Source of the DNA: Sphingobium sp. KCTC 72723
Lineage (GTDB): Bacteria; Pseudomonadota; Alphaproteobacteria; Sphingomonadales; Sphingomonadaceae
DNA: 64,000 nt
Direction: 5' to 3'
Assembly (NCBI RefSeq): GCF_014280435.1
Contig: NZ_CP060388.1
Span: forward strand, 62,001-126,000
In this document: piece by piece, positions 26,201-34,778 of the stretch
Layout: each line of letters begins with the position of its first letter
Numbering within the stretch: position 1 is the stretch's first letter
Made by a program: the position numbers and the translations under genes
The notes under the pieces: generated by a model
Told to the model about the DNA's origin: nothing
The model's input: only the letters and a program-made list of their open reading frames with translations
Database searches by the model: none

Positions 26201-27001
26201 ATGACCGCGCCTATCCAGATCACCGCCATCCTGCTCGCCGGGTCGCGCCCCACGCCCGATCCGCTGGCGGTGGCTGCGGGCGTCCCGGTCAAGCCGCTTG
26301 CTCCCGTGGCGGGCGAACCGATGATCAACTATCCCGCCCGCGCGCTGTTGGCGCACCGGGCCGTCGGGCAACTCATCGTCCTGACCCAATCGCCCGATCC
26401 TTTCCTGACCGATCCTGCCACCGCATGGCTGGCCGATCACCCCCGCGTCCGCTTCGAACGCAGCGGCGCAGGGATCGCCTCGTCGCTGCTGGCGCTGCTG
26501 GAACGGGGCGACGTCCCTTTCCCCATGCTGCTGACCACGGCGGACCATGTCCTGCTGGACGCGGCCATGCTCGATCAATTTATAGCCGAAGCGTCGGGCG
26601 CGGACATTGCCGTTGCTCTGGTCGAACGCAGGACGCTGCTGGCCCGCTACCCGCAATCGCGCCGGACATGGCTCAAATTCCGTGATGGCTGGTGGTCGGG
26701 CGCGAACATCTTCTGGTTCGGCAGCGACCGGGCGCGCCCGGTCATCGCCCTGTGGCAGGAAGTCGAGCAGGACCGCAAAAAGGGGTGGAAGATCATGTCC
26801 GCCTTTGGCCCCGTCGCGCTGGTCGGCACGCTGCTGCGTATCCTTACGCTGCGCGGCGGGATCGCCCGGATCGGCCGCCGGTTCGGGCTGGCCGCGCGGC
26901 TGGTGGCGATGGACAGGGCCGAAGCCTGTATCGATGCCGACAAGGTCGAGGATGTCGTGTTGATCGAACGGATATTGGCGGATCGCGATCAGGCCGCCTG
27001 A
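26201..27001 (+). CDS. MobA-like NTP transferase family protein
   Basis: A cytoplasmic nucleotidyltransferase-fold protein of 266 residues. It begins ITAILLAGSRPTPDPLA, a divergent form of the LAGGxxxR glycine loop (Ser replaces the second Gly), followed by a VPVKPLAPVAGEPMI lysine motif and TTADHVLL, in place of the usual metal-binding DxD. Activity is plausible but the substrate is unknown (sugar-nucleotide or cofactor type). The gene overlaps the 3' end of the convergent GGDEF/EAL gene by 13 bp. Confidence 0.8.
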   Translation: MTAPIQITAILLAGSRPTPDPLAVAAGVPVKPLAPVAGEPMINYPARALLAHRAVGQLIVLTQSPDPFLTDPATAWLADHPRVRFERSGAGIASSLLALLERGDVPFPMLLTTADHVLLDAAMLDQFIAEASGADIAVALVERRTLLARYPQSRRTWLKFRDGWWSGANIFWFGSDRARPVIALWQEVEQDRKKGWKIMSAFGPVALVGTLLRILTLRGGIARIGRRFGLAARLVAMDRAEACIDADKVEDVVLIERILADRDQAA

Positions 27002-29313
27002 CGTTCTCCGTCGAGCTTGGTCAGCAGCGCCGCGACTTCCTGCGCCGGGATCGGGCGGCTGAAGAAATAGCCCTGGATCTGCCCGCACCCTTCGGCCTGC
27101 AATATTTCCAGCTGGTCGCTCGTTTCCACGCCCTCCGCCGTCGTTTCGATGCCCAGCGCGTCGGCCAGCGTCGTGATCGCGCGGATGATCGCGGTCGCGC
27201 CCTTATGTTCCAGCAGGTCGACGATGAAGCTGCGATCGATCTTGAGCTTGTCGAACGGAAAGCTGCGCAGATAGCTCAATGAGGAATAGCCTGTGCCGAA
27301 ATCATCGAGCGCCACCCGCACGCCCAGCGCGCGCAGCGAATGGAGCGAGGCCAGCGTCGTTTCGACATTGTCGATGAACAGGCTTTCGGTAATTTCCAGT
27401 TCCAGCCGGTTTGGGTCGATGCCCGAACGTGCCAGCGCCTGAAGCACTACGGCGGCCAGATTGGGGCTGCGAAACTGGATCGGCGAAATATTGGCCGCGA
27501 CGCGGATATGGTCTGGCCAGGTCGCGGCGATGCGACAGGCTTCGTGCAGCACCCATTCGCCGATCGGGATGATAAGGCCGGTTTCCTCCGCCAGCGGAAT
27601 GAAGTCGATCGGCGACACCATGCCGCGTGTGGGGTGGTGCCAGCGCAGCAATGCTTCGAACGCGGTAACGCGGTTCTGGCTCAGGCCGAACAGCGGCTGA
27701 AAATGCAGCGCCAGTTCGCCATTGCGCAGCGCATCGTGCAGGTCGGTTTCCAGCGCGCGGCGTGCCTGCGCCTGCGCATCCATGCCGCTTTCGAAGAAGC
27801 GGTGGCTGCCCTTGCCCTCGCTTTTGGCCCGGTGCAGCGCCAGTTCGGCGTTTTTGAGCAGGCTCGTCGCGTCCGCTCCGTCCTGCGGTGATAAAGCAAT
27901 GCCTATGCTGGCGCTGACGATGATGCGATGCCCGTCGACCTGGAATGGCTGCGCCATTGCGCCGACCAGCGCGCGCCCGATCTGATCGGGGGTTTGGGTG
28001 CCGCCGCGCAGCTTGACCGCAAATTCATCGCCCGCCAGCCGCGCCAGAAAGCCACCGGGGCATGTCGCGCCCAGCCGCTCGGCCACTTGCCGCAACAATG
28101 TGTCGCCGACCGGATGGCCCAGCGTTTCGTTGATTGATTTGAAATTGTCGATGTCGATGCAGAACAGCGCGATCGGCCCGCCATCTGTGCGTTGCAGCCC
28201 CAGCGCCACCTGTTCACGCAGCAGCGTCCGGTTGGGCAGGCCGGTAAGCGCATCATGGAAAGCCATATGCGCGATTTTTGCCTCACGCTGTTCGACGGCG
28301 TCGACCATGCGATTGAAACTTTGGGCAAGGCGGCCAATCTCGTCGCGCGTTTCGACCTGGACCTGCGCATGTTCGCCCGCGCTCACCCTGCGCGCTGCGG
28401 CCGCCAGCGCCACGATCGGCCGGGTCAACCGACGCGACGCGACCCATGCGCCAGCGATCGCCAGCATTGCGCCGAACGCGCCGAAACCGAACAGCGCCCA
28501 CAGGATCGGCGCATAGCCGGCCATCGCGCGCGTCATGCTATATTCCAGCATCAGCACTTCGGGCGCCTGTTCCGCCAGCGTTTCGACGGCGCGCGCCTGG
28601 ATCAGCATATGTTGCCCGTCGCGCTCGATTTCATGCAGCGCGGGCGTGCTGTTACCGCTGGGCAGCGTATTTGACGGCACATGGGCCAGCGGCACCAGTT
28701 GGGGATGCAGGTCGAGCGAGGACAGCTTCGCCAATGCTTCCAGATCCGCCGGTCCCATATTGCGGGCGAACACGACCCACCCGACCAGCATCGGCGATTT
28801 GACCGGCGCGGCGGCGGCGATGTGGCTGTCCGTGCCCCAACGGACGACGCCTTGTCTGCGCCCTGAATCCAGCGCGTCGTAAAGCTGGTCCTGCTCCGGG
28901 CGGCTCAGGTCGTTCAGATCGCCGATAACCGTGCCATCGACCGCGACGAACATCGCATGGTCCAGCTGGAACCGTCCTTCCAGGCTTTGCAGCGCGGACA
29001 TGATGGTGGGCGCGTCGCCGGTGCCGACCGCCTCCCGAAAGCCGAAATCGCTGGCCAGCACATCGGCGGCCTGGCCAAGCTGGCGTTGCTGCATCACGGA
29101 AATACGGTCGAACAGCGCGCTGCCGACATTCATTTCCCGCCGGATCACATTTTCCGCATAAGTTTCGATGACCTTGCGCGTCCCGTAAAGCGTCAGCATC
29201 GTGACGCCAACGAACAATGCGCCATAGAATAGCGTCATCTTGAGCGTCAGCGTGGCGCGGACCTGCCACACCCAGCGCAACCATTGACGTTTCAGGCGCA
29301 CGGCGTGGATCAT
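26989..29313 (-). CDS. Periplasm-sensing GGDEF/EAL protein
   Basis: A membrane c-di-GMP enzyme of 774 residues. Helix one lies at about 26-45. A periplasmic dCache_3-like sensor (about 50-245) is recognisable from the ALFDRISVMQQRQLGQAADVLASDFGFREAV region. Helix two lies at about 268-291. Then come HAMP (292-343), GGDEF (350-515) and EAL (530-765). The cyclase motif reads AGDEF (427-431), and the inhibitory RxxD site is replaced by Cys418...Gly421. The EAL domain keeps its active site: Glu553 (EALLRW), ANISPIQF, EITES, DDFGTG, KIDRSF and AEGVET. The net activity is therefore probably phosphodiesterase, possibly with cyclase. Its start overlaps the cupredoxin stop codon (ATGA). Confidence 0.93.
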   Translation of the reverse strand: MIHAVRLKRQWLRWVWQVRATLTLKMTLFYGALFVGVTMLTLYGTRKVIETYAENVIRREMNVGSALFDRISVMQQRQLGQAADVLASDFGFREAVGTGDAPTIMSALQSLEGRFQLDHAMFVAVDGTVIGDLNDLSRPEQDQLYDALDSGRRQGVVRWGTDSHIAAAAPVKSPMLVGWVVFARNMGPADLEALAKLSSLDLHPQLVPLAHVPSNTLPSGNSTPALHEIERDGQHMLIQARAVETLAEQAPEVLMLEYSMTRAMAGYAPILWALFGFGAFGAMLAIAGAWVASRRLTRPIVALAAAARRVSAGEHAQVQVETRDEIGRLAQSFNRMVDAVEQREAKIAHMAFHDALTGLPNRTLLREQVALGLQRTDGGPIALFCIDIDNFKSINETLGHPVGDTLLRQVAERLGATCPGGFLARLAGDEFAVKLRGGTQTPDQIGRALVGAMAQPFQVDGHRIIVSASIGIALSPQDGADATSLLKNAELALHRAKSEGKGSHRFFESGMDAQAQARRALETDLHDALRNGELALHFQPLFGLSQNRVTAFEALLRWHHPTRGMVSPIDFIPLAEETGLIIPIGEWVLHEACRIAATWPDHIRVAANISPIQFRSPNLAAVVLQALARSGIDPNRLELEITESLFIDNVETTLASLHSLRALGVRVALDDFGTGYSSLSYLRSFPFDKLKIDRSFIVDLLEHKGATAIIRAITTLADALGIETTAEGVETSDQLEILQAEGCGQIQGYFFSRPIPAQEVAALLTKLDGERQAA

Positions 29314-29933
29314 TGTGCGGAACGAAGCGCCAGCGGAACGGTCTTGTTCACGGTCCCGCTCGCCGGGATCGGCAGGTTCATGATCATCTCATTATCCTTG
29401 CCCTTGAGCAGCGGGTGCCAGACCGTCACCTGCGCCGTGCCAGTGGCCAGTCCGTCGATCTGCGCCTGACCTGCGGCATTGCTCTTGGCCGCGAACGGCG
29501 TGTTCACCACGCGGATGAAGCCGGCCATCTGGTCATGGATATTGCACCCCAGCGCAACGGCACCTTCGCTCTTGAAGGTATAGGTGCGGCTTTCATCCTG
29601 TCCGAACAGCTTGATTTCGAACTTGGCGGCCTTGGAAAAGGAATAGACGTGGTGCCGCACCTTGTCCTTGTTGGGGAATTTGACGGTCGCGCCGACCGGG
29701 ACGATCAGGACATGGGGCGCAAAGCTGATATTCTGCTGCACCATGCTGGTCCCCCATGGAAAACGGATCGGCCCAGAAGGGATGCCGCCTGCCGGGCGCA
29801 CGGTCACGACCGCGTCGGGAACCGGGCGGCCCGCCGCATCGACGATCCGCAGGTTCAGGTCGCCTGCCCATGCAGGCATGGCCAGAATGGAAAGGAGGGC
29901 GGCGGGCAGGAAAGCCAGGCATGGTTTACGCAT
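29310..29933 (-). CDS. Exported cupredoxin-like protein (methylamine-utilization-like)
   Basis: A periplasmic protein of 207 residues with a signal peptide ending AWA (about 23). An N-terminal carboxypeptidase-regulatory-like strand region (24-60) leads into a cupredoxin fold. A full type-1 copper set can be read: His94 or His95 in KVRHHVYSF, then Cys130, His133 and Met136 in GCNIHDQM. Database relatives are often named methylamine utilization protein, but no methylamine genes are here. It is translationally coupled to the GGDEF/EAL sensor, suggesting it feeds a copper or redox signal to that protein. The ATG at 29933 was preferred over one 7 codons upstream. Confidence 0.85.
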   Translation of the reverse strand: MRKPCLAFLPAALLSILAMPAWAGDLNLRIVDAAGRPVPDAVVTVRPAGGIPSGPIRFPWGTSMVQQNISFAPHVLIVPVGATVKFPNKDKVRHHVYSFSKAAKFEIKLFGQDESRTYTFKSEGAVALGCNIHDQMAGFIRVVNTPFAAKSNAAGQAQIDGLATGTAQVTVWHPLLKGKDNEMIMNLPIPASGTVNKTVPLALRSAQ

Positions 29934-30055
29934 GACCCACGCTGATAGGGTCAAATATTGAACAAATGTTTAGTTCGTTTTGGACTTATTTCGGCGCATT
30001 GGGCCATGTCGCGTCGCAAACCGGATGTTAACCATATGGCGGGTAACAGGCCGGC

Positions 30056-30928
30056 ATGACCTATATGCGCCCTTTCCTGCTTTCCGCCTGCACCCTGCTG
30101 GCTGTCCTGCCTTCAAGTGTGGACGCCCGACCACTCCGAAATGGAGGCAAGTTGCTGCTCACCAATGGCATCACCTCGCTGGAGGGGGCGTCGGGCGGTG
30201 GCCTGACCCCCTGGGCCGTCATCGCTGGCAATGCGACGTCGGACGGCATCGGCCTGTCCGCCCATGGCACGCTGGTGGAGGTCAAGGATTATGATTATCA
30301 GAGCGCTGGCGTCGCTGTCGGCATCCGCGACCGGATCGAACTGAGCTACACCCATCAGGATTTCAACACGAACGAGATTGGCGCGGCGCTGGGTCTGGGG
30401 AAGGACTATGCCTTTTCGCAGGATGTGTTCGGCGCAAAGGTCCGTGTGGCAGGCGATCTGGTCTATGACCAACTGCCTGCCATCGCGCTGGGCGTGCAAT
30501 ATAAGAAGAACAATCAGGGCGCTACCGTCCGTGCCATCGGCGCGCAGGATGACGAGGGCGTCGATTATTATGCGTCGGTCAGCAAATTATTCCTGTCCCG
30601 CTCCATCCTGTTGTCCGGCACCGCGCGCCTGACCAAGGCGAACCAGATGGGCCTGCTGGGCTTTGGCGGCGGCAAGAATGACGATTATACTATCCAGTTC
30701 GAAGGATCCGCCGCATGGCAATTGTCGCGGCATGTCGCGGTCGGCGGCGAATATCGGCGCAAGCCCGACAATCTCAACATCGCGCGCGAGGATGACTGGT
30801 TCGACGCTTTCGTCGCCGTCGCGGTCGCGCGCAATGTCACTGCGACGATCGCCTATGCCGACCTCGGTTCCATCGCCACGGTGAAGAACCAGCGTGGCGT
30901 GTTCCTGCAACTCCAGACTGCTTTTTAA
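30056..30928 (+). CDS. DUF3034-family outer-membrane protein
   Basis: An exported protein of 290 residues. A signal peptide ends about DA (25), and the mature part begins RPLRNGGKLLLTNGITSLEGASGGGLTPWAVI, the DUF3034 signature. Alternating strands and a C-terminal Phe (LQLQTAF) indicate a beta barrel. Function unknown. It is divergent from the cupredoxin/GGDEF-EAL pair across a 122-bp intergenic region and is followed 12 bp later by the globin gene, so the four genes form one locus. Confidence 0.85.
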   Translation: MTYMRPFLLSACTLLAVLPSSVDARPLRNGGKLLLTNGITSLEGASGGGLTPWAVIAGNATSDGIGLSAHGTLVEVKDYDYQSAGVAVGIRDRIELSYTHQDFNTNEIGAALGLGKDYAFSQDVFGAKVRVAGDLVYDQLPAIALGVQYKKNNQGATVRAIGAQDDEGVDYYASVSKLFLSRSILLSGTARLTKANQMGLLGFGGGKNDDYTIQFEGSAAWQLSRHVAVGGEYRRKPDNLNIAREDDWFDAFVAVAVARNVTATIAYADLGSIATVKNQRGVFLQLQTAF

Positions 30929-30940
30929 GGGACGAAACCT

Positions 30941-31411
30941 ATGTCCATCATCCTGTCGCTCCTTTTGCTTCGGGCGCCGCACGCCCTGCCGGGCGAGGCC
31001 GCCGTCGATCCCTATGTCGCCGACAATCGCCATGCCGGAGCCGCGCCGTTCGATGGCGACGGCATGGCAAAGGCCTTCCACGGGCAGGACGGCATCCGCC
31101 GCATCGTGGATCGCTTCGTCGTCATCAACTATGCCGACCCGGTGATCGGCGAGATTTTCGCCAATCATGATCAGGTCCGGCTGAAACGCACCTTGTTCGA
31201 ACAATTTTGCTACATATTGAACGCGGGGTGCAGTTACAGCGGACGCGACATGGCCAGTTCGCACAAGGATCTGGGCGTGCAGAAGGCGGACATGAACCGC
31301 CTGGTCGAAACGCTCCAGCGTGCCATGGCGGAGGAAGGCGTCGGCTTTCAGGCGCAGAACCGTTTCCTGTCAAAACTTGCCCCCATGCGCCGCGACGTGC
31401 TGGAAAAGTAA
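30941..31411 (+). CDS. Group 1 truncated haemoglobin with export signal
   Basis: A haem globin of 156 residues. The first 20 residues (MSIILSLLLLRAPHALPGEA) look like a short signal peptide, unusual for a truncated globin. The globin region (about 50-150) includes the proximal His108 in SSHKDLGV and the AGCSYSGRDM segment. By alignment to trHbN from memory, the distal B10 Tyr is Val60 and the E11 Gln is Leu85, giving an apolar pocket. Cys90 and Cys97 are present. It may bind gas or haem in the periplasm beside the cupredoxin and the dCache-like sensor. AAGGGACG precedes the ATG. Confidence 0.88.
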   Translation: MSIILSLLLLRAPHALPGEAAVDPYVADNRHAGAAPFDGDGMAKAFHGQDGIRRIVDRFVVINYADPVIGEIFANHDQVRLKRTLFEQFCYILNAGCSYSGRDMASSHKDLGVQKADMNRLVETLQRAMAEEGVGFQAQNRFLSKLAPMRRDVLEK

Positions 31412-31431
31412 CGTTACGCCACCGTATCGTC

Positions 31432-31457
31432 GGCAACTCTTTCTGCGTGCGCCCGTT
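31432..31457 (+). promoter_or_regulatory. Probable EcfG-type stress promoter of csbD
   Basis: GCAAC (one mismatch from GGAAC; written GGCAAC from 31432), 16 nt, then CGTT at 31454-31457, 33 bp before the CsbD start. This fits the alphaproteobacterial general stress promoter pattern. CsbD proteins are classic general-stress proteins, which adds support. Confidence 0.45.
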
Positions 31458-31488
31458 TAACCACAGGAAATCACGCAAGGAGTTAAAC
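31455..31488 (+). promoter_or_regulatory. Inverted repeat overlapping the csbD ribosome site
   Basis: GTTTAAC (31455-31461) and GTTAAAC (31482-31488) are perfect inverted arms. The AAGGAG ribosome site (31477-31482) touches the right arm. It could be an mRNA hairpin or a protein site; AT-rich chance is possible. Confidence 0.3.
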
Positions 31489-31490
31489 AC

Positions 31491-31673
31491 ATGGGTGAAG
31501 CAACCGATAAGTTGAAGGCCGCTGGCAACAAAGCTGCTGGTGCCGTCAAGGAAAGGATTGGCAAGGCAACGGACAATGAACGTCTGGAAGCCGAAGGTCA
31601 GGCGCAGAAGGCCAAGGGTACGGCGCAGGACGTAGCCGGATCGGTCAAGGGCGCGCTCGGCGACAAGATCTGA
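31491..31673 (+). CDS. CsbD-family stress protein
   Basis: A small hydrophilic helical protein of 60 residues, rich in Ala, Lys and Glu, with the CsbD pattern (DKLKAAGNKAAGAVKERIGKATDNERLEAEGQAQKAKG). Homologues are induced by general stress; the biochemical role is unknown. A strong AAGGAG ribosome site lies 8 nt before the ATG. It is followed by a terminator and preceded by a stress-type promoter candidate. Confidence 0.9.
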   Translation: MGEATDKLKAAGNKAAGAVKERIGKATDNERLEAEGQAQKAKGTAQDVAGSVKGALGDKI

Positions 31674-31697
31674 TTTGATTTGCTCCCAAGCAAGAGG

Positions 31698-31724
31698 AAA
31701 CCCCGCCCTTATCCGGCGGGGTTT
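31698..31724. terminator. Bidirectional terminator
   Basis: A 10-bp stem (AAACCCCGCC with GGCGGGGTTT) has a 7-nt loop and is followed by TCTTTG. It terminates csbD, and the stop codon of the convergent symporter gene (31709-31711) lies in its loop. Confidence 0.85.
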
Positions 31725-33100
31725 TCTTTGTTGCCCTCATCCCCTGCCAGATAAGCCCGCACGTCCCGCCGCAATTCCCCGGCGCACAGATAGAGCGCGA
31801 TGACGTTGGGGATAGCCATCAGGAAGAAACTGCTGTCCACAATGCCGACCACCCGGCCCAGGTCGATCGCAGCGGCGGGGGGCAGGGCGACGACATAGAG
31901 AATCTTGTAGGTCCATTGCGCCCGCGCGCCATGGCCGAACAGATAGCCCCATGCCTGCAACCCGTAAAAGCCCCATGCGACCAGCGTGGAATAAGCGAAC
32001 AAGAACACTACCACGGCCAGCAGCCACGGGAACCAGGGTGATACCTGCGCGAAGGCGGCCGACGTGATCGCAATCCCCTCCAGCCCGCTATTCCATGTTC
32101 CCGCCACTACCAGCGCCAGCCCGCCCAGCGCGCAGACGATCATCGTGCCGAGCAAAGGCTCCAGCAGCGCGACCAGCCCTTCGGATACGGGATGCCGCGC
32201 CCGCGCCAGGCTATGCGCCATCACTGCCGACCCTACGCCTGCTTCGCTGGCGAACACCGCGCGCCGCATCCCCGCGACGAAAGCACCGACCGCGCCTCCG
32301 GTCGCCGCGCTGCCGCTCCATGCCCCGTCCCAGATCAGCGCCAGCGCGCCGGGGATCGCATCCAGATGCAGCGCCAATATCGCCAGCACCCCAACCAGAT
32401 AGACGGCCACCTTGATCGGCGTCAGCCGCTTGGCTACTTCGCCCAGCCACGCCGCGCCGCCCAGCGTCACCAGCGCAACCGCCCCGGCCAGAAACACGCC
32501 ATAGGCCCAGCCGTTGGTCAGGCCGGTGACGACATTCACCTGCGCGAAACTCTGGTTCACCTGCACCATCGGGATCGCCCCGAACAGGGCGAAGAACGCA
32601 TAGGCACCGCCCAGCGCCATGCCGATCCGCGGCCAGCCGCGCGCCGCGCCGACCGCTTTCAACACATACATCGGCCCGCCATGGACGTGGCCCTGCGCGT
32701 CGAACACCCGATATTTCAGGCCCAGCGTCACTTCGGCCATCTTCACCGTCATCGCGAACCATCCGATGACGAACATCCACAATATCGCGCCCGGCCCGCC
32801 CGTGGTCAGCGCCACCGCGACGCCCGCAATATTGCCCAGCCCGATCGTGCCGGACATCGCGGTGCTGAGCGCGGCCCATTGGCTGACGTCGCCCTGCGCC
32901 TCGCCCTTGTCGGGTTGGGTCCGCAATATGCGCAGCGCCCGGCCGACATGACGAATATTGGGGAAACCCAGCCACGCCGTGAAGAACAGCATCGGCACCG
33001 CCAGATACAGGACGATCAATTCGATCTGCGCACCCAGTAAAGGCACCTTGAAAAACACCGCGTTGGAAAGCGCGTCCACAAAAACATTGAAACTGTCCAT
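31709..33100 (-). CDS. Alanine/glycine:cation symporter (AGCS family)
   Basis: A sodium-coupled amino-acid importer of 463 residues with about 10 to 11 membrane helices. Family motifs include AALSTAMSGTIGLGNIAGVAVALTTGGPGAILWM and FASEAGVGSAVMAHSLAR. The likely start, MDSFNVFVDALSNAVFFKVPLLG, is the ATG at 33100; the frame is open for another 84 codons upstream without homology. It stands alone, divergent from glmM. Substrate alanine or glycine by family. Confidence 0.92.
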   Translation of the reverse strand: MDSFNVFVDALSNAVFFKVPLLGAQIELIVLYLAVPMLFFTAWLGFPNIRHVGRALRILRTQPDKGEAQGDVSQWAALSTAMSGTIGLGNIAGVAVALTTGGPGAILWMFVIGWFAMTVKMAEVTLGLKYRVFDAQGHVHGGPMYVLKAVGAARGWPRIGMALGGAYAFFALFGAIPMVQVNQSFAQVNVVTGLTNGWAYGVFLAGAVALVTLGGAAWLGEVAKRLTPIKVAVYLVGVLAILALHLDAIPGALALIWDGAWSGSAATGGAVGAFVAGMRRAVFASEAGVGSAVMAHSLARARHPVSEGLVALLEPLLGTMIVCALGGLALVVAGTWNSGLEGIAITSAAFAQVSPWFPWLLAVVVFLFAYSTLVAWGFYGLQAWGYLFGHGARAQWTYKILYVVALPPAAAIDLGRVVGIVDSSFFLMAIPNVIALYLCAGELRRDVRAYLAGDEGNKENPAG

Positions 33101-33200
33101 CGCGCGGGGATGCCGCGCGTTCAAAAGAAAGTCGATCAAAGATTTCTCGACGCGCCTTGCGGGTTGAAACCCGCCCCCTGTCCGGTGCATGGGAAACATC

Positions 33201-34541
33201 ATGAGCAGGAAATATTTCGGCACCGACGGCATCCGTGGCCGCACCAACGCTTCGCCGATGACGGCGGACATGGCGATGAAGGTCGGCATGGCGGCCGGCA
33301 CGCATTTTCTGCGCGGCAGCCATCGCCATCGCGTCGTGATCGGCAAGGACACTCGTCTGTCGGGCTATATGGTCGAAAATGCGCTGGTCGCGGGCTTTAC
33401 CGCCGTGGGCATGGACGTGGTCCAGTTCGGGCCGATCCCGACGCCTGCCGTCGCTTTGCTCGCCCATTCGATGCGCGCCGATCTGGGCGTCATGATATCG
33501 GCCAGTCACAATCCCTATTTCGACAATGGCATCAAATTGTTCGGCCCGAACGGCTACAAGCTGTCGGACGAAGATGAATTGAAGATCGAGGCGCTGCTGG
33601 AGCAAGACATTCCGCTCGCCGCGTCGAAAGACATTGGCCGCGCCCGCCGGGTGGAGGATGCGCGCGGTCGTTATATCCACGCGGTGAAATCCAGCTTCCC
33701 TGCCGACCTGCGGCTCGATGGCCTGAAAATCGTGATCGATTGCGCCAATGGTGCCGCCTATCAGGTCGCGCCGTCCGCCTTGTGGGAACTGGGCGCGACT
33801 GTGGTGGCGGTCGGCGTCAGCCCCAATGGCACCAACATCAACGACGGCTGCGGATCGACTGCGCCCTTGCTGTGTCAGGAAACGGTGGTGTCATCCGGCG
33901 CGGACATCGGCATCGCGCTGGATGGCGACGCGGACCGGCTGATCGTGGTCGATGAAAAGGGCCAGATCGTCGATGGCGACCAGATCATGGCGCTGATCGC
34001 GGCCACATTCGCGCGCGAAGGCACGCTGCGCGGCGGCGGTCTGGTGGCGACGGTCATGTCGAACCTGGGCCTTGAACGTTTCCTGACCGGGCAGGGCATT
34101 GGCCTTGAACGCACCAAGGTCGGCGACCGCTATGTGCTGGAACGGATGCGTGAGGGTGGCTTCAACGTCGGCGGCGAACAGTCGGGCCATATGATCCTGT
34201 CCGACTATGGCACCACGGGCGACGGCACGGTCGCCGCGTTGCAGGTGCTGGCTGCGCTGGTGCGTTCGGGCAAGCCCGCCAGCGAAACGCTGCACCAGTT
34301 CGATCCGGTGCCGCAACTGCTGAAAAATGTCCGTTTTTCCGGTGGCAAGCCGCTGGAGCATGACGACGTCAAGCGCGTGATCGCGCAGGCGGAAGCCGAA
34401 CTCAACGGATCGGGCCGCCTCGTCATCCGTCCGTCCGGCACAGAGCCGGTGATTCGCGTCATGGCCGAAGGCGACAGTGCGGATCAGGTCCGCGACGTGG
34501 TCGACCGCATCTGCGCGGCGGTGGAAAAGGCAGCGGCGTAA
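33201..34541 (+). CDS. glmM: Phosphoglucosamine mutase
   Basis: Converts glucosamine-6-phosphate to glucosamine-1-phosphate for peptidoglycan and LPS precursors. The protein has 446 residues, full length. It begins [13 protein letters not shown]; the catalytic phosphoserine is Ser102 in [12 protein letters not shown], the metal loop is DGDADR and the phosphate-binding loop near the end is [12 protein letters not shown]. The ATG at 33201 follows GGGAAA; a start 12 nt earlier is possible. It heads an operon with a DUF1272 gene, thiD and rnhB. Confidence 0.96.
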   Translation: MSRKYFGTDGIRGRTNASPMTADMAMKVGMAAGTHFLRGSHRHRVVIGKDTRLSGYMVENALVAGFTAVGMDVVQFGPIPTPAVALLAHSMRADLGVMISASHNPYFDNGIKLFGPNGYKLSDEDELKIEALLEQDIPLAASKDIGRARRVEDARGRYIHAVKSSFPADLRLDGLKIVIDCANGAAYQVAPSALWELGATVVAVGVSPNGTNINDGCGSTAPLLCQETVVSSGADIGIALDGDADRLIVVDEKGQIVDGDQIMALIAATFAREGTLRGGGLVATVMSNLGLERFLTGQGIGLERTKVGDRYVLERMREGGFNVGGEQSGHMILSDYGTTGDGTVAALQVLAALVRSGKPASETLHQFDPVPQLLKNVRFSGGKPLEHDDVKRVIAQAEAELNGSGRLVIRPSGTEPVIRVMAEGDSADQVRDVVDRICAAVEKAAA

Positions 34542-34553
34542 TGAGGTTCCCCC

Positions 34554-34778
34554 ATGCTTGAAATGCGCCCCGATTGCGAACGCTGCGGCACGGATCTGCC
34601 CGCTGACGAACCCGGTGCGTTCATCTGCTCGTTCGAATGTACCTGGTGCGCGCTCTGCGCCGAGGCGCTGGATGATCGTTGCCCCAATTGCGGCGGCGAG
34701 CTGATGGACCGGCCCAGCCGCACGGGCAAGGCGCTGGCGACCAATCCCGCCTCCACGCAGCGTCGCTTCGGCGCGTGA
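34554..34778 (+). CDS. DUF1272 zinc-ribbon-like protein
   Basis: A small protein of 74 residues with cysteines arranged as CERC (8, 11), C25, C29, CALC (32, 35) and CPNC (43, 46), typical of DUF1272 and indicating two metal-binding knuckles. Function unknown. Its stop codon overlaps the GTG start of thiD (GTGA). Confidence 0.88.
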   Translation: MLEMRPDCERCGTDLPADEPGAFICSFECTWCALCAEALDDRCPNCGGELMDRPSRTGKALATNPASTQRRFGA

